Origin: an uncultured Mollicutes bacterium
GTDB taxonomy: Bacteria > Bacillota_I > Bacilli_A > RF39 > UBA660
Assembly: GCA_900543055.1 (NCBI GenBank)
Contig: UQQI01000042.1
Coordinates: 1 to 13,176 of the forward strand
DNA length: 13,176 nt
Direction: 5' to 3'
Shown here one piece after another: positions 1-6,026 of this stretch. Position numbers and translations under genes: made by a program. Position 1 is the stretch's first letter; every line of letters begins with the position of its first letter. The notes beneath the pieces are model-generated. The model searched no databases. It was not told the DNA's origin and worked only from the letters and a program-made list of their open reading frames with translations.

Positions 1-61
1 CCAAGTCGTTTTTATTTAATAAAATTTTTTTAACGCACTTTCCTAATATATAAAAAAAGAA

Positions 62-99
62 AAACCTATAAATTCTTGATATATAATTTTTATAGGTTT
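62..99 (-). terminator. Rho-independent terminator of the DUF1653 operon
   Basis: An 11-bp perfect inverted repeat (AAACCTATAAA at 62-72, TTTATAGGTTT at 89-99) lies 10 bases past the stop of the last gene of the minus-strand operon. On the minus strand the stem is followed by a T-rich run (complement of 52-61), as expected of an intrinsic terminator. The loop is long (about 16 nt) and the stem AT-rich, so strength is uncertain. Confidence 0.75.
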
Positions 100-109
100 A
101 CTTTTTCTT

Positions 110-391
110 TTATTGACCAGTTATATAACTTTTATATTTATTTATTAAATCACTTGATGTATCTTTTACGCCTTCTATTTCTTCTATAGTTTCTCTATAT
201 GGGTCTATTACTGTTTCTTTTACATATTTAAATGCAAAGAATGCAGCAATTAATAATAAAACATAGACTGATATTTTTATAACTGCTGTTACTATTGCTT
301 TTGTTTTTCTTTTGTGTTCAATATTTTCTAATTCTTGAACTCTTTTTTCTAAGTCTTTTACTTTATCTTCTAATGAAATATTTTCTTCCAT
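110..391 (-). CDS. Small coiled-coil, single-pass membrane protein
   Basis: This 93-residue protein has three visible parts. Residues about 5-27 form a charged heptad-like helix (LEDKVKDLEKRVQELE) typical of a short coiled coil. After a basic cluster (HKRKTK, 26-31) comes one hydrophobic span at about 33-57. A charged C-terminal region with helical character completes it. The basic cluster before the span suggests a cytoplasmic N-terminus by the positive-inside rule. No enzymatic motif is visible and I do not recognise a family. It is the last gene of a three-gene operon. Its ribosome binding site (TAAGGAG) overlaps the stop codon of the Nudix-like gene, so translation is probably coupled. 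It may anchor a partner at the membrane through the coiled coil, but that is inference. Confidence 0.75.
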   Translation of the reverse strand: MEENISLEDKVKDLEKRVQELENIEHKRKTKAIVTAVIKISVYVLLLIAAFFAFKYVKETVIDPYRETIEEIEGVKDTSSDLINKYKSYITGQ

Positions 392-401
392 ATAACACTC
401 C

Positions 402-812
402 TTAAATTTTATTTTCTTTTATAAAACTTACTATATCACTATTCATTTCTTGAATTTTTTTATCTGTTTCTAAATAGTTCATACTAAGCCATTTATAATT
501 AATATTATCTATAGTAAAATCTTCTTCTGGAATATTTGCTTTTACAAGATAAAAATAATGATGATAAGTTTTTTCTTTATTTGCAGTTGGCGAATATTTA
601 GAATGAACTTTATCAAATTTATATTCTACTGTTACATCTTTTATGTTAAATCTTTCTTCTATAAATTTAATTAATTCTTTTTCGTCAACACTACCTTGGA
701 CTTTTGTATTTAAAAATAAATAACTATTCCATCTTTCGTCAAAATATTGCAAATACTTATCCTTATTTTTAATAATTAGGATGGTATGTTTATGTTCTGA
801 TTTATTATCCAT
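402..812 (-). CDS. Nudix-fold protein with degenerate Nudix box
   Basis: The 136-residue protein has the general order of a small Nudix protein: an N-terminal strand with HTILIIKNKDKYL, a tryptophan at 28, a G at 40 leading into an acidic helix, and a C-terminal part of the usual form (YKW at 106-108, then an acidic helix to the end). The Nudix helix should read GX5EX7REUXEEXGU. Here the matching segment is IKFIEERFNI (48-57), where the REUXEE glutamates are mostly replaced and the following G is N56. It is therefore probably catalytically weak or inactive, perhaps a nucleotide-binding or scaffolding relative. The ribosome binding site AAAGGAG lies inside the last codons of the upstream DUF1653 gene, only 6 bases separate the genes, and the third operon gene follows directly. 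The fold assignment is by pattern and is moderately certain. Confidence 0.65.
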   Translation of the reverse strand: MDNKSEHKHTILIIKNKDKYLQYFDERWNSYLFLNTKVQGSVDEKELIKFIEERFNIKDVTVEYKFDKVHSKYSPTANKEKTYHHYFYLVKANIPEEDFTIDNINYKWLSMNYLETDKKIQEMNSDIVSFIKENKI

Positions 813-818
813 TACATC

Positions 819-1079
819 TTATTCTCCTTTAAATTCTTTTGCTACACTTTTTATTTCTTGTAATTCAAATCTATATTTTTGTTTTACGTTAGGATATTTT
901 TTATGGTCTACTTCTGATAAAAACATTTCTAATGGTCTTATCCATAAAGAATTATCATCGTATAATCTTCTATATACAACATTTTCTTCTTTTGTTTCTG
1001 AATCTATAGCAATATCTTCTACTAAATAATAGTCTCCTTTAAAATGTTTATATATTCCCTTTATTTTTAAATCTCTCAT
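819..1079 (-). CDS. DUF1653 domain protein
   Basis: This 86-residue protein matches the DUF1653 pattern along its whole length: GIYKHFKGDYYLVEDIAIDSET at the N-terminus, then VVYRRLY, LWIRPLEMF and a closing RFEL. The family consists of small beta-rich proteins of unknown function that sometimes occur fused to or beside Nudix domains (family knowledge, from memory). The presence of a Nudix-like gene 6 bases downstream fits this. It is the first gene of the operon. A good ribosome binding site (AGAGGTGA) precedes the ATG, and TATAAT at 1109-1104 is a likely -10 box. I see no catalytic residues to assign. Confidence 0.85.
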   Translation of the reverse strand: MRDLKIKGIYKHFKGDYYLVEDIAIDSETKEENVVYRRLYDDNSLWIRPLEMFLSEVDHKKYPNVKQKYRFELQEIKSVAKEFKGE

Positions 1080-1103
1080 TCAATTCACCTCTAATAATAA
1101 TTA

Positions 1104-1109
1104 ATTATA
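1104..1109 (-). promoter_or_regulatory. -10 box for the DUF1653 operon
   Basis: On the minus strand TATAAT reads from 1109 to 1104, 24 bases before the ATG at 1079. No convincing -35 hexamer sits 16-18 bases upstream. The spacer instead contains an A-run on this strand (complement of 1121-1128). The divergent radical SAM promoter lies about 50 bp away. Confidence 0.55.
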
Positions 1110-1136
1110 CTAAATTTGTCTTTTTTTTACTAGATA

Positions 1137-1164
1137 TTGACTAATATTATTTTTTTGATATTAT
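1137..1164 (+). promoter_or_regulatory. Promoter of the radical SAM gene
   Basis: TTGACT (1137-1142) and TATTAT (1159-1164) are separated by 16 bp, and the -10 box carries the extended element TGA (1156-1158). The predicted start of transcription near 1171 falls almost on the GAGG ribosome binding site at 1173-1176, giving a leader of only about 13 nt. Confidence 0.65.
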
Positions 1165-1183
1165 AGATTTTCGAGGTTTTTTT

Positions 1184-1957
1184 ATGAATATAATTATTAA
1201 AAATGTAGCTTTAGAAGTTACTAGACGTTGTAATTTAGAGTGTCGTCATTGTATGCGTGGAGATAGTCAAAATATTAATATAGATTATAAGTATATTGAT
1301 TATGTATTAAGAAATAATCATCTTATTAGAGTGTTATTTTTTAGTGGTGGTGAGCCTTTACTTAATAGTAAGGCTATTATATATGCGATTAATAAGATAA
1401 TTGATGAAAATCTAGAGGTACTTGCAATTGGTTTTAATACAAATGGTACAATTTATGATGAAGAGTTAATTGATGCTTTATTAAGATATACACAATATGC
1501 TTTAAAAAATTTTAGTGAATTTTATCAAGAAAAGTTTCATAATGCACCTGTTGGAATTACATTTTCAGATGATCAGTATCATCAAAATAATGAAGATGTT
1601 ATAAAGAAGTATTTAAAGACAAAAGATAAAATTAAATATACAAAAACAGGTAAGTTAGACACTTTAGATGATGATTTATTATTGTCTGGTCGTGCTAAAA
1701 ATATGTTTTTTGGTAGATATTTTGAATTTAAAAATAAGCCTCTAGATATAATGAAATTAGATGATGATAGCTATATTTTAAATAATGATTTTTATATTAC
1801 TGCCAATGGAGATATTACTACACAAGGTGATGGCAGTTATTCTGATATGGATATTGATAATTTTGGTAGGTTAAATAGTAATAGTTTTTATAATTTTGTA
1901 AAAGAAAAATATGAAAATAGAGATGATAAATTATTAATAAAACATATATTAAAATGA
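1184..1957 (+). CDS. Orphan radical SAM protein without auxiliary cysteines
   Basis: The 257-residue protein carries the radical SAM signature CX3CX2C (C16, C20, C23 in TRRCNLECRHC), which binds the catalytic 4Fe-4S cluster. It also has the SAM-binding FSGGEPLL (53-60) and later strand motifs such as GFNTNG (83-88), GITFSDDQYH (124-133) and ITANGDITTQGD (205-216). These three cysteines are the only ones in the protein, so it cannot hold SPASM or twitch auxiliary clusters even though the C-terminal half has a SPASM-like layout. It is transcribed alone, with divergent and convergent neighbours, so no substrate is suggested by context, and no short precursor peptide is evident beside it. GAGG lies 7 bases before the ATG. 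It ends in TGA. The superfamily assignment is firm, the reaction unknown. Confidence 0.9.
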   Translation: MNIIIKNVALEVTRRCNLECRHCMRGDSQNINIDYKYIDYVLRNNHLIRVLFFSGGEPLLNSKAIIYAINKIIDENLEVLAIGFNTNGTIYDEELIDALLRYTQYALKNFSEFYQEKFHNAPVGITFSDDQYHQNNEDVIKKYLKTKDKIKYTKTGKLDTLDDDLLLSGRAKNMFFGRYFEFKNKPLDIMKLDDDSYILNNDFYITANGDITTQGDGSYSDMDIDNFGRLNSNSFYNFVKEKYENRDDKLLIKHILK

Positions 1958-1985
1958 AAGAGGATTAATTTTTATAATCCTCTTT
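1957..1985. terminator. Bidirectional terminator containing the ispH stop
   Basis: An 11-bp perfect stem (AAAGAGGATTA at 1957-1967, TAATCCTCTTT at 1975-1985) with a 7-nt loop lies between convergent genes. The radical SAM stop ends at its first base, and the ispH stop (TTA on the plus strand, 1965-1967) is inside its left arm. T-rich sequence follows in both directions, so it probably ends both transcripts. Confidence 0.85.
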
Positions 1986-2822
1986 TAGTTTGTTTATAAT
2001 TTCTTCTACTATAATTTTAGGAGTAGATGCTCCTGCCATAATACCAATTTTATTCTTACTTGATATTTTTATATCTTTTAAGTCATCTTTATTTTGAAGA
2101 AGATATGTTTTTTTGCAATGAGTTTTTGATACATTTTCTAATTCTTTAGTATTAGAACTATGTTTTCCACCTACTATTAGCATTACATCTACTTTTTTTG
2201 ATAATATTTCCGTTTCTTCTTGTCTTTTACTTGTTGCGTCACATATTGTTTTATCTATAATTACATCTTTACTTGTATTTTCCTTTATGATATTAGTTAA
2301 CTTATCAAACTTAGAACTATTAAAGGTAGTTTGAGATATTATATATATTTTATTTAAATTACTTTTATTTATTAAATCTAGAGATTTTTCTATATCCTCT
2401 TCATTTTCTATGATACATGAATTATTATTTGCGAATGATTTTAAGCCAATCGACTCTGGATGAGATTTCTTACCTATTATGATAATAAAACTATCATTTT
2501 TATGCTTTTCTATTTTTACTTTAATAGCCTTTATCTTTCCACATGTTAGATCTAACAATTCTATATTCTTTTCTTTAGCAATTTCATATGTTTCTTTTAC
2601 TTCTCCATGGGCTCTTACTATTACTTTTGAATTGTTTTTCGCATCACTTATATTATTAATTGTAATCATACCTAGATTTTTCAAATCAGTTACAACTCTC
2701 TCATTATGAACTATTTCTCCTAGGCAATATACTTTTTCTTTTTCTAAGATTTTGCTTGCTTCTCTTACAGTGTGTTCTACTCCTTTACAAAAGCCACTTG
2801 TTTTCCCAATTATTATTTCCAT
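1965..2822 (-). CDS. ispH: 4-hydroxy-3-methylbut-2-enyl diphosphate reductase
   Basis: IspH (LytB) is the last enzyme of the MEP pathway. It reduces HMBPP to IPP and DMAPP with an Fe-S cluster in the cytoplasm. This 285-residue protein has the usual bacterial length. The three cluster cysteines are in place: C12 (SGFCKGV), C94 (DLTCGKI) and C194 (TICDATSKRQEE). So are the substrate-pocket residues H39 (VHNE), H72 (RAHGE), H121 and E123 (SHPES), T165 (SQTT) and the SSNT segment near the end. The second cysteine motif is normally followed by proline (ATCP); here it is TCGK, a small departure. TATAAT at 2843-2838 and AGGTGA precede the ATG. The gene is single and ends inside the shared terminator hairpin. 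Confidence 0.95.
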   Translation of the reverse strand: MEIIIGKTSGFCKGVEHTVREASKILEKEKVYCLGEIVHNERVVTDLKNLGMITINNISDAKNNSKVIVRAHGEVKETYEIAKEKNIELLDLTCGKIKAIKVKIEKHKNDSFIIIIGKKSHPESIGLKSFANNNSCIIENEEDIEKSLDLINKSNLNKIYIISQTTFNSSKFDKLTNIIKENTSKDVIIDKTICDATSKRQEETEILSKKVDVMLIVGGKHSSNTKELENVSKTHCKKTYLLQNKDDLKDIKISSKNKIGIMAGASTPKIIVEEIINKLKEDYKN

Positions 2823-2837
2823 TTAATCACCTATTTT

Positions 2838-2843
2838 ATTATA
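2838..2843 (-). promoter_or_regulatory. ispH: -10 box of ispH
   Basis: TATAAT on the minus strand is only 15 bases from the ispH ATG. The AGGTGA ribosome binding site begins 5 bases after it, so the predicted leader is about 8-9 nt and starts at the ribosome binding site. No clear -35 box is visible. Confidence 0.55.
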
Positions 2844-2971
2844 ACGAAAAATAGGAAAAGCCTCTAATTAACAACTATTTTTTTAAATAATGCATTCTTG
2901 TGATAAGAATTTAAATAAAAAATTAATTTTTTTGAATATGTTTACAGCTATGACTTTTTATAAACAAAAAA

Positions 2972-2990
2972 GAAGAGTTTTTTACTCTTC
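2972..2990 (-). terminator. Intrinsic terminator of the YjbR-EVE/ybaK unit
   Basis: GAAGAGT (2972-2978) and ACTCTTC (2984-2990) form a 7-bp perfect stem with a 5-nt loop. On the minus strand it is followed by TTTTTTGTTTA. This is a textbook Rho-independent terminator for transcripts coming from ybaK, about 130 bases past its stop. Confidence 0.88.
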
Positions 2991-3085
2991 CTCTAATGAA
3001 GTTATTTCTTCTTATGTTTTAGATATATATTTGGATGAATACTTATCACTTAAAACTAAATTATCTTCGTTACTTTCTGTATATA
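2982..3085 (-). pseudogene. Possible decayed gene end downstream of ybaK
   Basis: On the minus strand one frame encodes a stretch of protein-like composition (residues of the type TESNEDNLVLSDKYSSKY, then ISKT, a TAA, then EEITSLEEE and a final TAA). The final TAA begins in the loop of the terminator hairpin, matching the habit of other genes in this window whose stop codons sit in or beside their terminators. No start codon or ribosome binding site is present, and the internal stop splits the frame. It may be the eroded C-terminus of a lost gene, or chance in AT-rich DNA. I cannot name a parent family. Confidence 0.25.
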
Positions 3086-3120
3086 TATATCTATTATTTT
3101 ATTATTTGAAATGAAAGACG

Positions 3121-3600
3121 TTATTCTGTTGTAATGTCTTCTAGACTATAATCTATTATTTTTTTTAAGTCATCTAATGTTACTTCTACTTGATAGCCTA
3201 TTTTTCCTCCACTAAAAATAAATGTTTCAAAATTAGTTGCTGATTTATCAATTACTGTTTTAAATTGTTTTTTCATACCAATTGGAGAACATCCTCCATG
3301 AATGTATCCGGTAAGTGGAAGAAGTTCTTTACTTTTAATCATTTCAACACTTTTCTCTCCTACTGACTTGGCTGCTTTTTTCAAATCTAATTCTTTGTTT
3401 ACTGGAACTACAAAAACATAATTTATTTTTGATTTTGCGACTGTTACCAAAGTTTTAAATACTTTATTTGGATCTTCATTAAGAGAAGTTGCAACTTCCA
3501 TTCCACTTACAGCATTTGTTCCTGTATAATCATAACTATTATAATTAATTTTCTTTTGATCTAATATTCTCATTACATTAGTTTTTTCTTGTTTTTTCAT
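3121..3600 (-). CDS. ybaK: YbaK/EbsC-type Cys-tRNA(Pro) deacylase
   Basis: YbaK-family proteins remove cysteine mis-attached to tRNA(Pro) and related mischarged amino acids, in the cytoplasm. The 159-residue product shows the family pattern throughout: KTNVMRILDQKKI at the start, KVFKTLV (46-52) with the conserved lysine, the loop GYIHGGCSPIGMKK (98-111) and SGGKIGYQVEV (130-140). I place the start at the ATG whose first base is 3600, since family members usually begin just before the KTNV segment; an in-frame ATG three codons earlier (3609) is possible. Either start lies inside the end of the YjbR-EVE gene (overlap 23 or 32 bases), so the two are probably co-transcribed and translationally coupled. 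The ribosome binding site is weak, which fits coupling. Confidence 0.92.
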   Translation of the reverse strand: MKKQEKTNVMRILDQKKINYNSYDYTGTNAVSGMEVATSLNEDPNKVFKTLVTVAKSKINYVFVVPVNKELDLKKAAKSVGEKSVEMIKSKELLPLTGYIHGGCSPIGMKKQFKTVIDKSATNFETFIFSGGKIGYQVEVTLDDLKKIIDYSLEDITTE

Positions 3601-4609
3601 ATAACTCATCTTCTTTCATCTTATCAATTAATTTCTTAGGCATTTTACGTGGACCTCTTACTGCTCGTAAATCATATTCTTTTACCTTTTTAAAAGTATA
3701 TTTATCTTTATCATACTCTTTTAATATTTTTAGAATCATTGCTTTTTTATCTGAATATCTACTTTCTATATCTTTTTCTAAGACTTCTGTTTTATAAATT
3801 ATTGCGGAAATTGGAGAACCTATATAGATGTAGACCTTATCTCCTACATTTATGTTCTTTGGCTGTTTCCACTCTACTGTTTTTTTATTTTTCATATATT
3901 CAAATATATTAAAGTAATTGGGGTTTGCTGGGAGTATCCATTCATTTGTATCTACTGTATAGGTATAACTTTCATCGATTAATTCCATTATTTTTTCATC
4001 TTTTACAGTATCATCCAAAACTATACTTACCCATGATTTTTTATTCATATGGTAGGCTCTAAAGAATCCTTCTTCATTAATTAATTCATTAATTTTATCA
4101 GGATTTAATTTTATGTTTATAACATCGGTTTTTCCATCTTTTTCTAAGAACCTTTTATAATCAATATTCATGATGATTCCATACCATTTTTTATTATTTT
4201 TATTTCTAAATACTCCTGTTGTTTCTTCACTAAATAAAAAGTCTGGAGTATCTTGATATTTCTTTAAAATTGAATCTGCTATTCTATTAGACTGATCACT
4301 CACAAACAATTTATTTATTGTACAATTTTGTTTTATGTTTTCTAATGTTTTTATGAATTCATCTCTTATAGTATTTACGAATTCACCTATTTGATTTTCT
4401 ACTCTATAATTTAGATATTCGTCATCTAATTCTTTATCTATTATTTTTCCTTTTATTTTATTTTCTTTTACTTTTACTATTATTTCAAAGTTATTATTTA
4501 ATATAGGCTTTTTGTATTCTAAATAATTATCTTTTTTTATAAATCCATATTCCAATAGTTTATTATTATCTAGTTCACTTTTTTTAAATATTTCCTCTTC
4601 TAATGTCAT
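3578..4609 (-). CDS. MmcQ/YjbR-like protein with C-terminal EVE-type domain
   Basis: This 343-residue protein appears to have three parts. Residues 1-100 form an N-terminal region (EYGFIKKDNYLEYKKPI, GEFVNTIRDEF). Residues about 104-215 match the MmcQ/YjbR fold (KYQDTPDFLF, GVFRNKNNKKWYGIIMNI, INIKLNP, FFRAYHMNKKSWVSIVLD). Residues about 222-325 match an EVE/PUA-like domain (NEWILPANPNYFNIFEYM, VEWKQPKNINVGDKVYIYIG, SAIIYKTEV). EVE domains bind modified bases in DNA or RNA through aromatic pockets, and W224 and W247 are candidates here. YjbR proteins are often annotated as DNA-binding, with little direct proof. The function is therefore unknown but points to nucleic-acid recognition. The start has GAGGA 9 bases upstream and a likely extended -10 (TGGTAGAAT). 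It overlaps ybaK at its 3' end. Confidence 0.85.
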   Translation of the reverse strand: MTLEEEIFKKSELDNNKLLEYGFIKKDNYLEYKKPILNNNFEIIVKVKENKIKGKIIDKELDDEYLNYRVENQIGEFVNTIRDEFIKTLENIKQNCTINKLFVSDQSNRIADSILKKYQDTPDFLFSEETTGVFRNKNNKKWYGIIMNIDYKRFLEKDGKTDVINIKLNPDKINELINEEGFFRAYHMNKKSWVSIVLDDTVKDEKIMELIDESYTYTVDTNEWILPANPNYFNIFEYMKNKKTVEWKQPKNINVGDKVYIYIGSPISAIIYKTEVLEKDIESRYSDKKAMILKILKEYDKDKYTFKKVKEYDLRAVRGPRKMPKKLIDKMKEDELYEKTRKN

Positions 4610-4630
4610 AGTATCAGTCCTCTTATTAAC

Positions 4631-4639
4631 ATTCTACCA
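4631..4639 (-). promoter_or_regulatory. Extended -10 promoter of the YjbR-EVE/ybaK unit
   Basis: TGGTAGAAT reads on the minus strand from 4639 to 4631, 21 bases before the ATG. The -35 position would fall inside the htrA terminator hairpin (4647-4663), and only a poor match (TGTATA) is there, so the TGn element probably carries recognition. Confidence 0.5.
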
Positions 4640-4646
4640 TAGAAAA

Positions 4647-4663
4647 AAGGTGTTATACACCTT
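4647..4663 (-). terminator. Intrinsic terminator of htrA
   Basis: AAGGTGT (4647-4653) and ACACCTT (4657-4663) form a perfect 7-bp stem with a 3-nt loop, 30 bases past the htrA stop. On the minus strand a T-run (complement of 4643-4648) overlaps and follows the stem. Confidence 0.85.
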
Positions 4664-4693
4664 AATCATCGAAACTATTTTTATTTCCTATTT

Positions 4694-5935
4694 TTATGAA
4701 AGTTCTACGTTTACTTTCTTTTCTTTATATTGTCTTCCAGATACATATTTTATTGTAAGTTCTACTTTTTCGCCTTTTTTCTTTTCATATATTACATCTT
4801 GGATATCATTTAATGATTTTACTTTATTTCCATTTATTTCTGTAATAATATTTCCTATTTCTAGGCCTGCTTTTTCTGCTCCTGAGTTTTCAACAATATC
4901 CATAATATAGAATCCAGCTGGGTATCCATATTGATTGTTTTCACTTATAACGTACCCTTTAATACCGATTGATGCATCTGACTTATCTTCTTTACCATTC
5001 ATTAATGTTTCAATTAAATTTTTAATATCTGATATTGGTATTGCAAATCCCATACCTTCAATTGATGCTGATGATGAATATGATGAAGAGGAATATTTTG
5101 CTGAGTTAATTCCAACTACTTCACCGGCACTATTTAATAATGCTCCTCCACTATTTCCACCATTGATTGCAGCATCTATTTGAATCATTTTTGCTGTTTG
5201 ATTATCAATTTGTACTTCTCTATTTAAAGCACTTACAACACCTGTTGTTACTGATTGTCCATACCCTAAGGCATTACCAATAGCAATTATTCCATTACCA
5301 ACTTTTAATTTATTACTATCTCCTATAGTTGCTATTTTAATACTTTCTTTTGTTTCATTATCAAGAGAAGATTTTTTTACTGATATTACAGCTACATCTT
5401 TTCTAGAAGATGTTCCTTTAACTGTTGCATCTGCAGTTTTTTCATTTACAAATTGAACTGATAATTCATCTGCTCCTTCGATTACATGGTTATTGGTTAA
5501 TATTAATAATTCATCATCTGTTTCACTAATAATAATTCCAGAACCTGCTCCCTCTGTATATTGATCTTCTCCCCTTCCAAAAAAACTTGGTCCATAATTT
5601 CCTGAATTAATTAAAGATTTAGATGTAATTGCAACAATTGATGGCATAGTATTATCAACCACTTCTGATACATCTGTTATATATACACCTGATGTTGTTT
5701 TTGATGTTTCTGTGTAGTTTAGACTAGCTTTTTGTTTTGATGTTGTACCTTTATTTCCAAAATTTAATAATCCAACATTACTTAATGATACAAATAACGC
5801 ATAGATTATTATAATTATAAATAAAGCAATTACAATGTATACAATACTTTTATTGTTTTTTTCTTTTTTATTTTTCTTATTATTCTTAGGTTGTTCTTCT
5901 TCAATACTTTCGAATATATCTTTTTCCTTTCTCAT
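4694..5935 (-). CDS. htrA: Membrane-anchored HtrA/DegP-type serine protease
   Basis: HtrA proteases degrade misfolded proteins outside the membrane. This 413-residue protein has a short basic and acidic cytoplasmic segment, one transmembrane anchor (about 31-52), a trypsin-like domain (about 90-310) and a C-terminal PDZ domain (about 320-410). The catalytic triad is complete: H150 (LTNNHVIEG), D180 (SRKDVAVI) and S262 (NGGNSGGALL). A serine-rich insert (280-290) follows the active-site strand. The overall layout equals that of Bacillus HtrA/YyxA-type proteins, so it should be exposed on the outer face of the membrane. AGGTGA lies 4 bases before the ATG. The upstream region has a TATAGT -10 candidate flanked by repeated TTCACAAA elements, suggesting regulation. 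It is a one-gene unit with its own terminator. Confidence 0.95.
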   Translation of the reverse strand: MRKEKDIFESIEEEQPKNNKKNKKEKNNKSIVYIVIALFIIIIIYALFVSLSNVGLLNFGNKGTTSKQKASLNYTETSKTTSGVYITDVSEVVDNTMPSIVAITSKSLINSGNYGPSFFGRGEDQYTEGAGSGIIISETDDELLILTNNHVIEGADELSVQFVNEKTADATVKGTSSRKDVAVISVKKSSLDNETKESIKIATIGDSNKLKVGNGIIAIGNALGYGQSVTTGVVSALNREVQIDNQTAKMIQIDAAINGGNSGGALLNSAGEVVGINSAKYSSSSYSSSASIEGMGFAIPISDIKNLIETLMNGKEDKSDASIGIKGYVISENNQYGYPAGFYIMDIVENSGAEKAGLEIGNIITEINGNKVKSLNDIQDVIYEKKKGEKVELTIKYVSGRQYKEKKVNVELS

Positions 5936-5966
5936 TCTATCACCTCATAAATTTATTTACATTTAA

Positions 5967-6024
5967 ACTATATACTTCATTTGTGAAATCTATATGAAAA
6001 AATTATTATTGTTTTGTGAAGTAT
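5967..6024 (-). promoter_or_regulatory. htrA control region with repeated TTCACAAA elements
   Basis: On the minus strand the 91-base gap before htrA carries a possible -10 (TATAGT, 5972-5967) and two copies of TTCACAAA (at 6020-6013 and 5987-5980), exactly 33 bp or about three helical turns apart. One copy is in the spacer of the promoter and one upstream. An 8-bp inverted repeat (5972-5979 with 6017-6024) encloses both. The arrangement resembles a two-site operator. No U-tract follows the inverted repeat, so it is not a simple terminator. Confidence 0.35.
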
Positions 6025-6026
6025 TT

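Larger units (their letters stand above)
2823..3120. other. Intergenic spacer between ispH and ybaK
   Basis: This 298-base stretch contains the ispH promoter (2838-2843), the ybaK-side terminator (2972-2990) and about 130 bases between the ybaK stop and that terminator. A plus-strand open frame (2890-3114) has no ribosome binding site and runs across the terminator, so I do not call it a gene. On the minus strand one frame (about 3085-2982) reads like a protein end interrupted by a stop (see the separate entry). Confidence 0.6.

Noticed and set aside
1..61. Possible gene end at the left edge
   Set aside because: A plus-strand frame is open from the edge to a TAA at about 51, but at about 16 codons with no motif it cannot be told from chance.
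2890..3114. Plus-strand open frame of 74 codons between ispH and ybaK
   Set aside because: There is no ribosome binding site before its ATG, it crosses the strong minus-strand terminator at 2972-2990, and its product resembles no protein I know.
5972..6024. Terminator after the TPM gene
   Set aside because: The inverted repeat has a 37-base loop and no T-run follows on the minus strand, so a control site for htrA is more likely.
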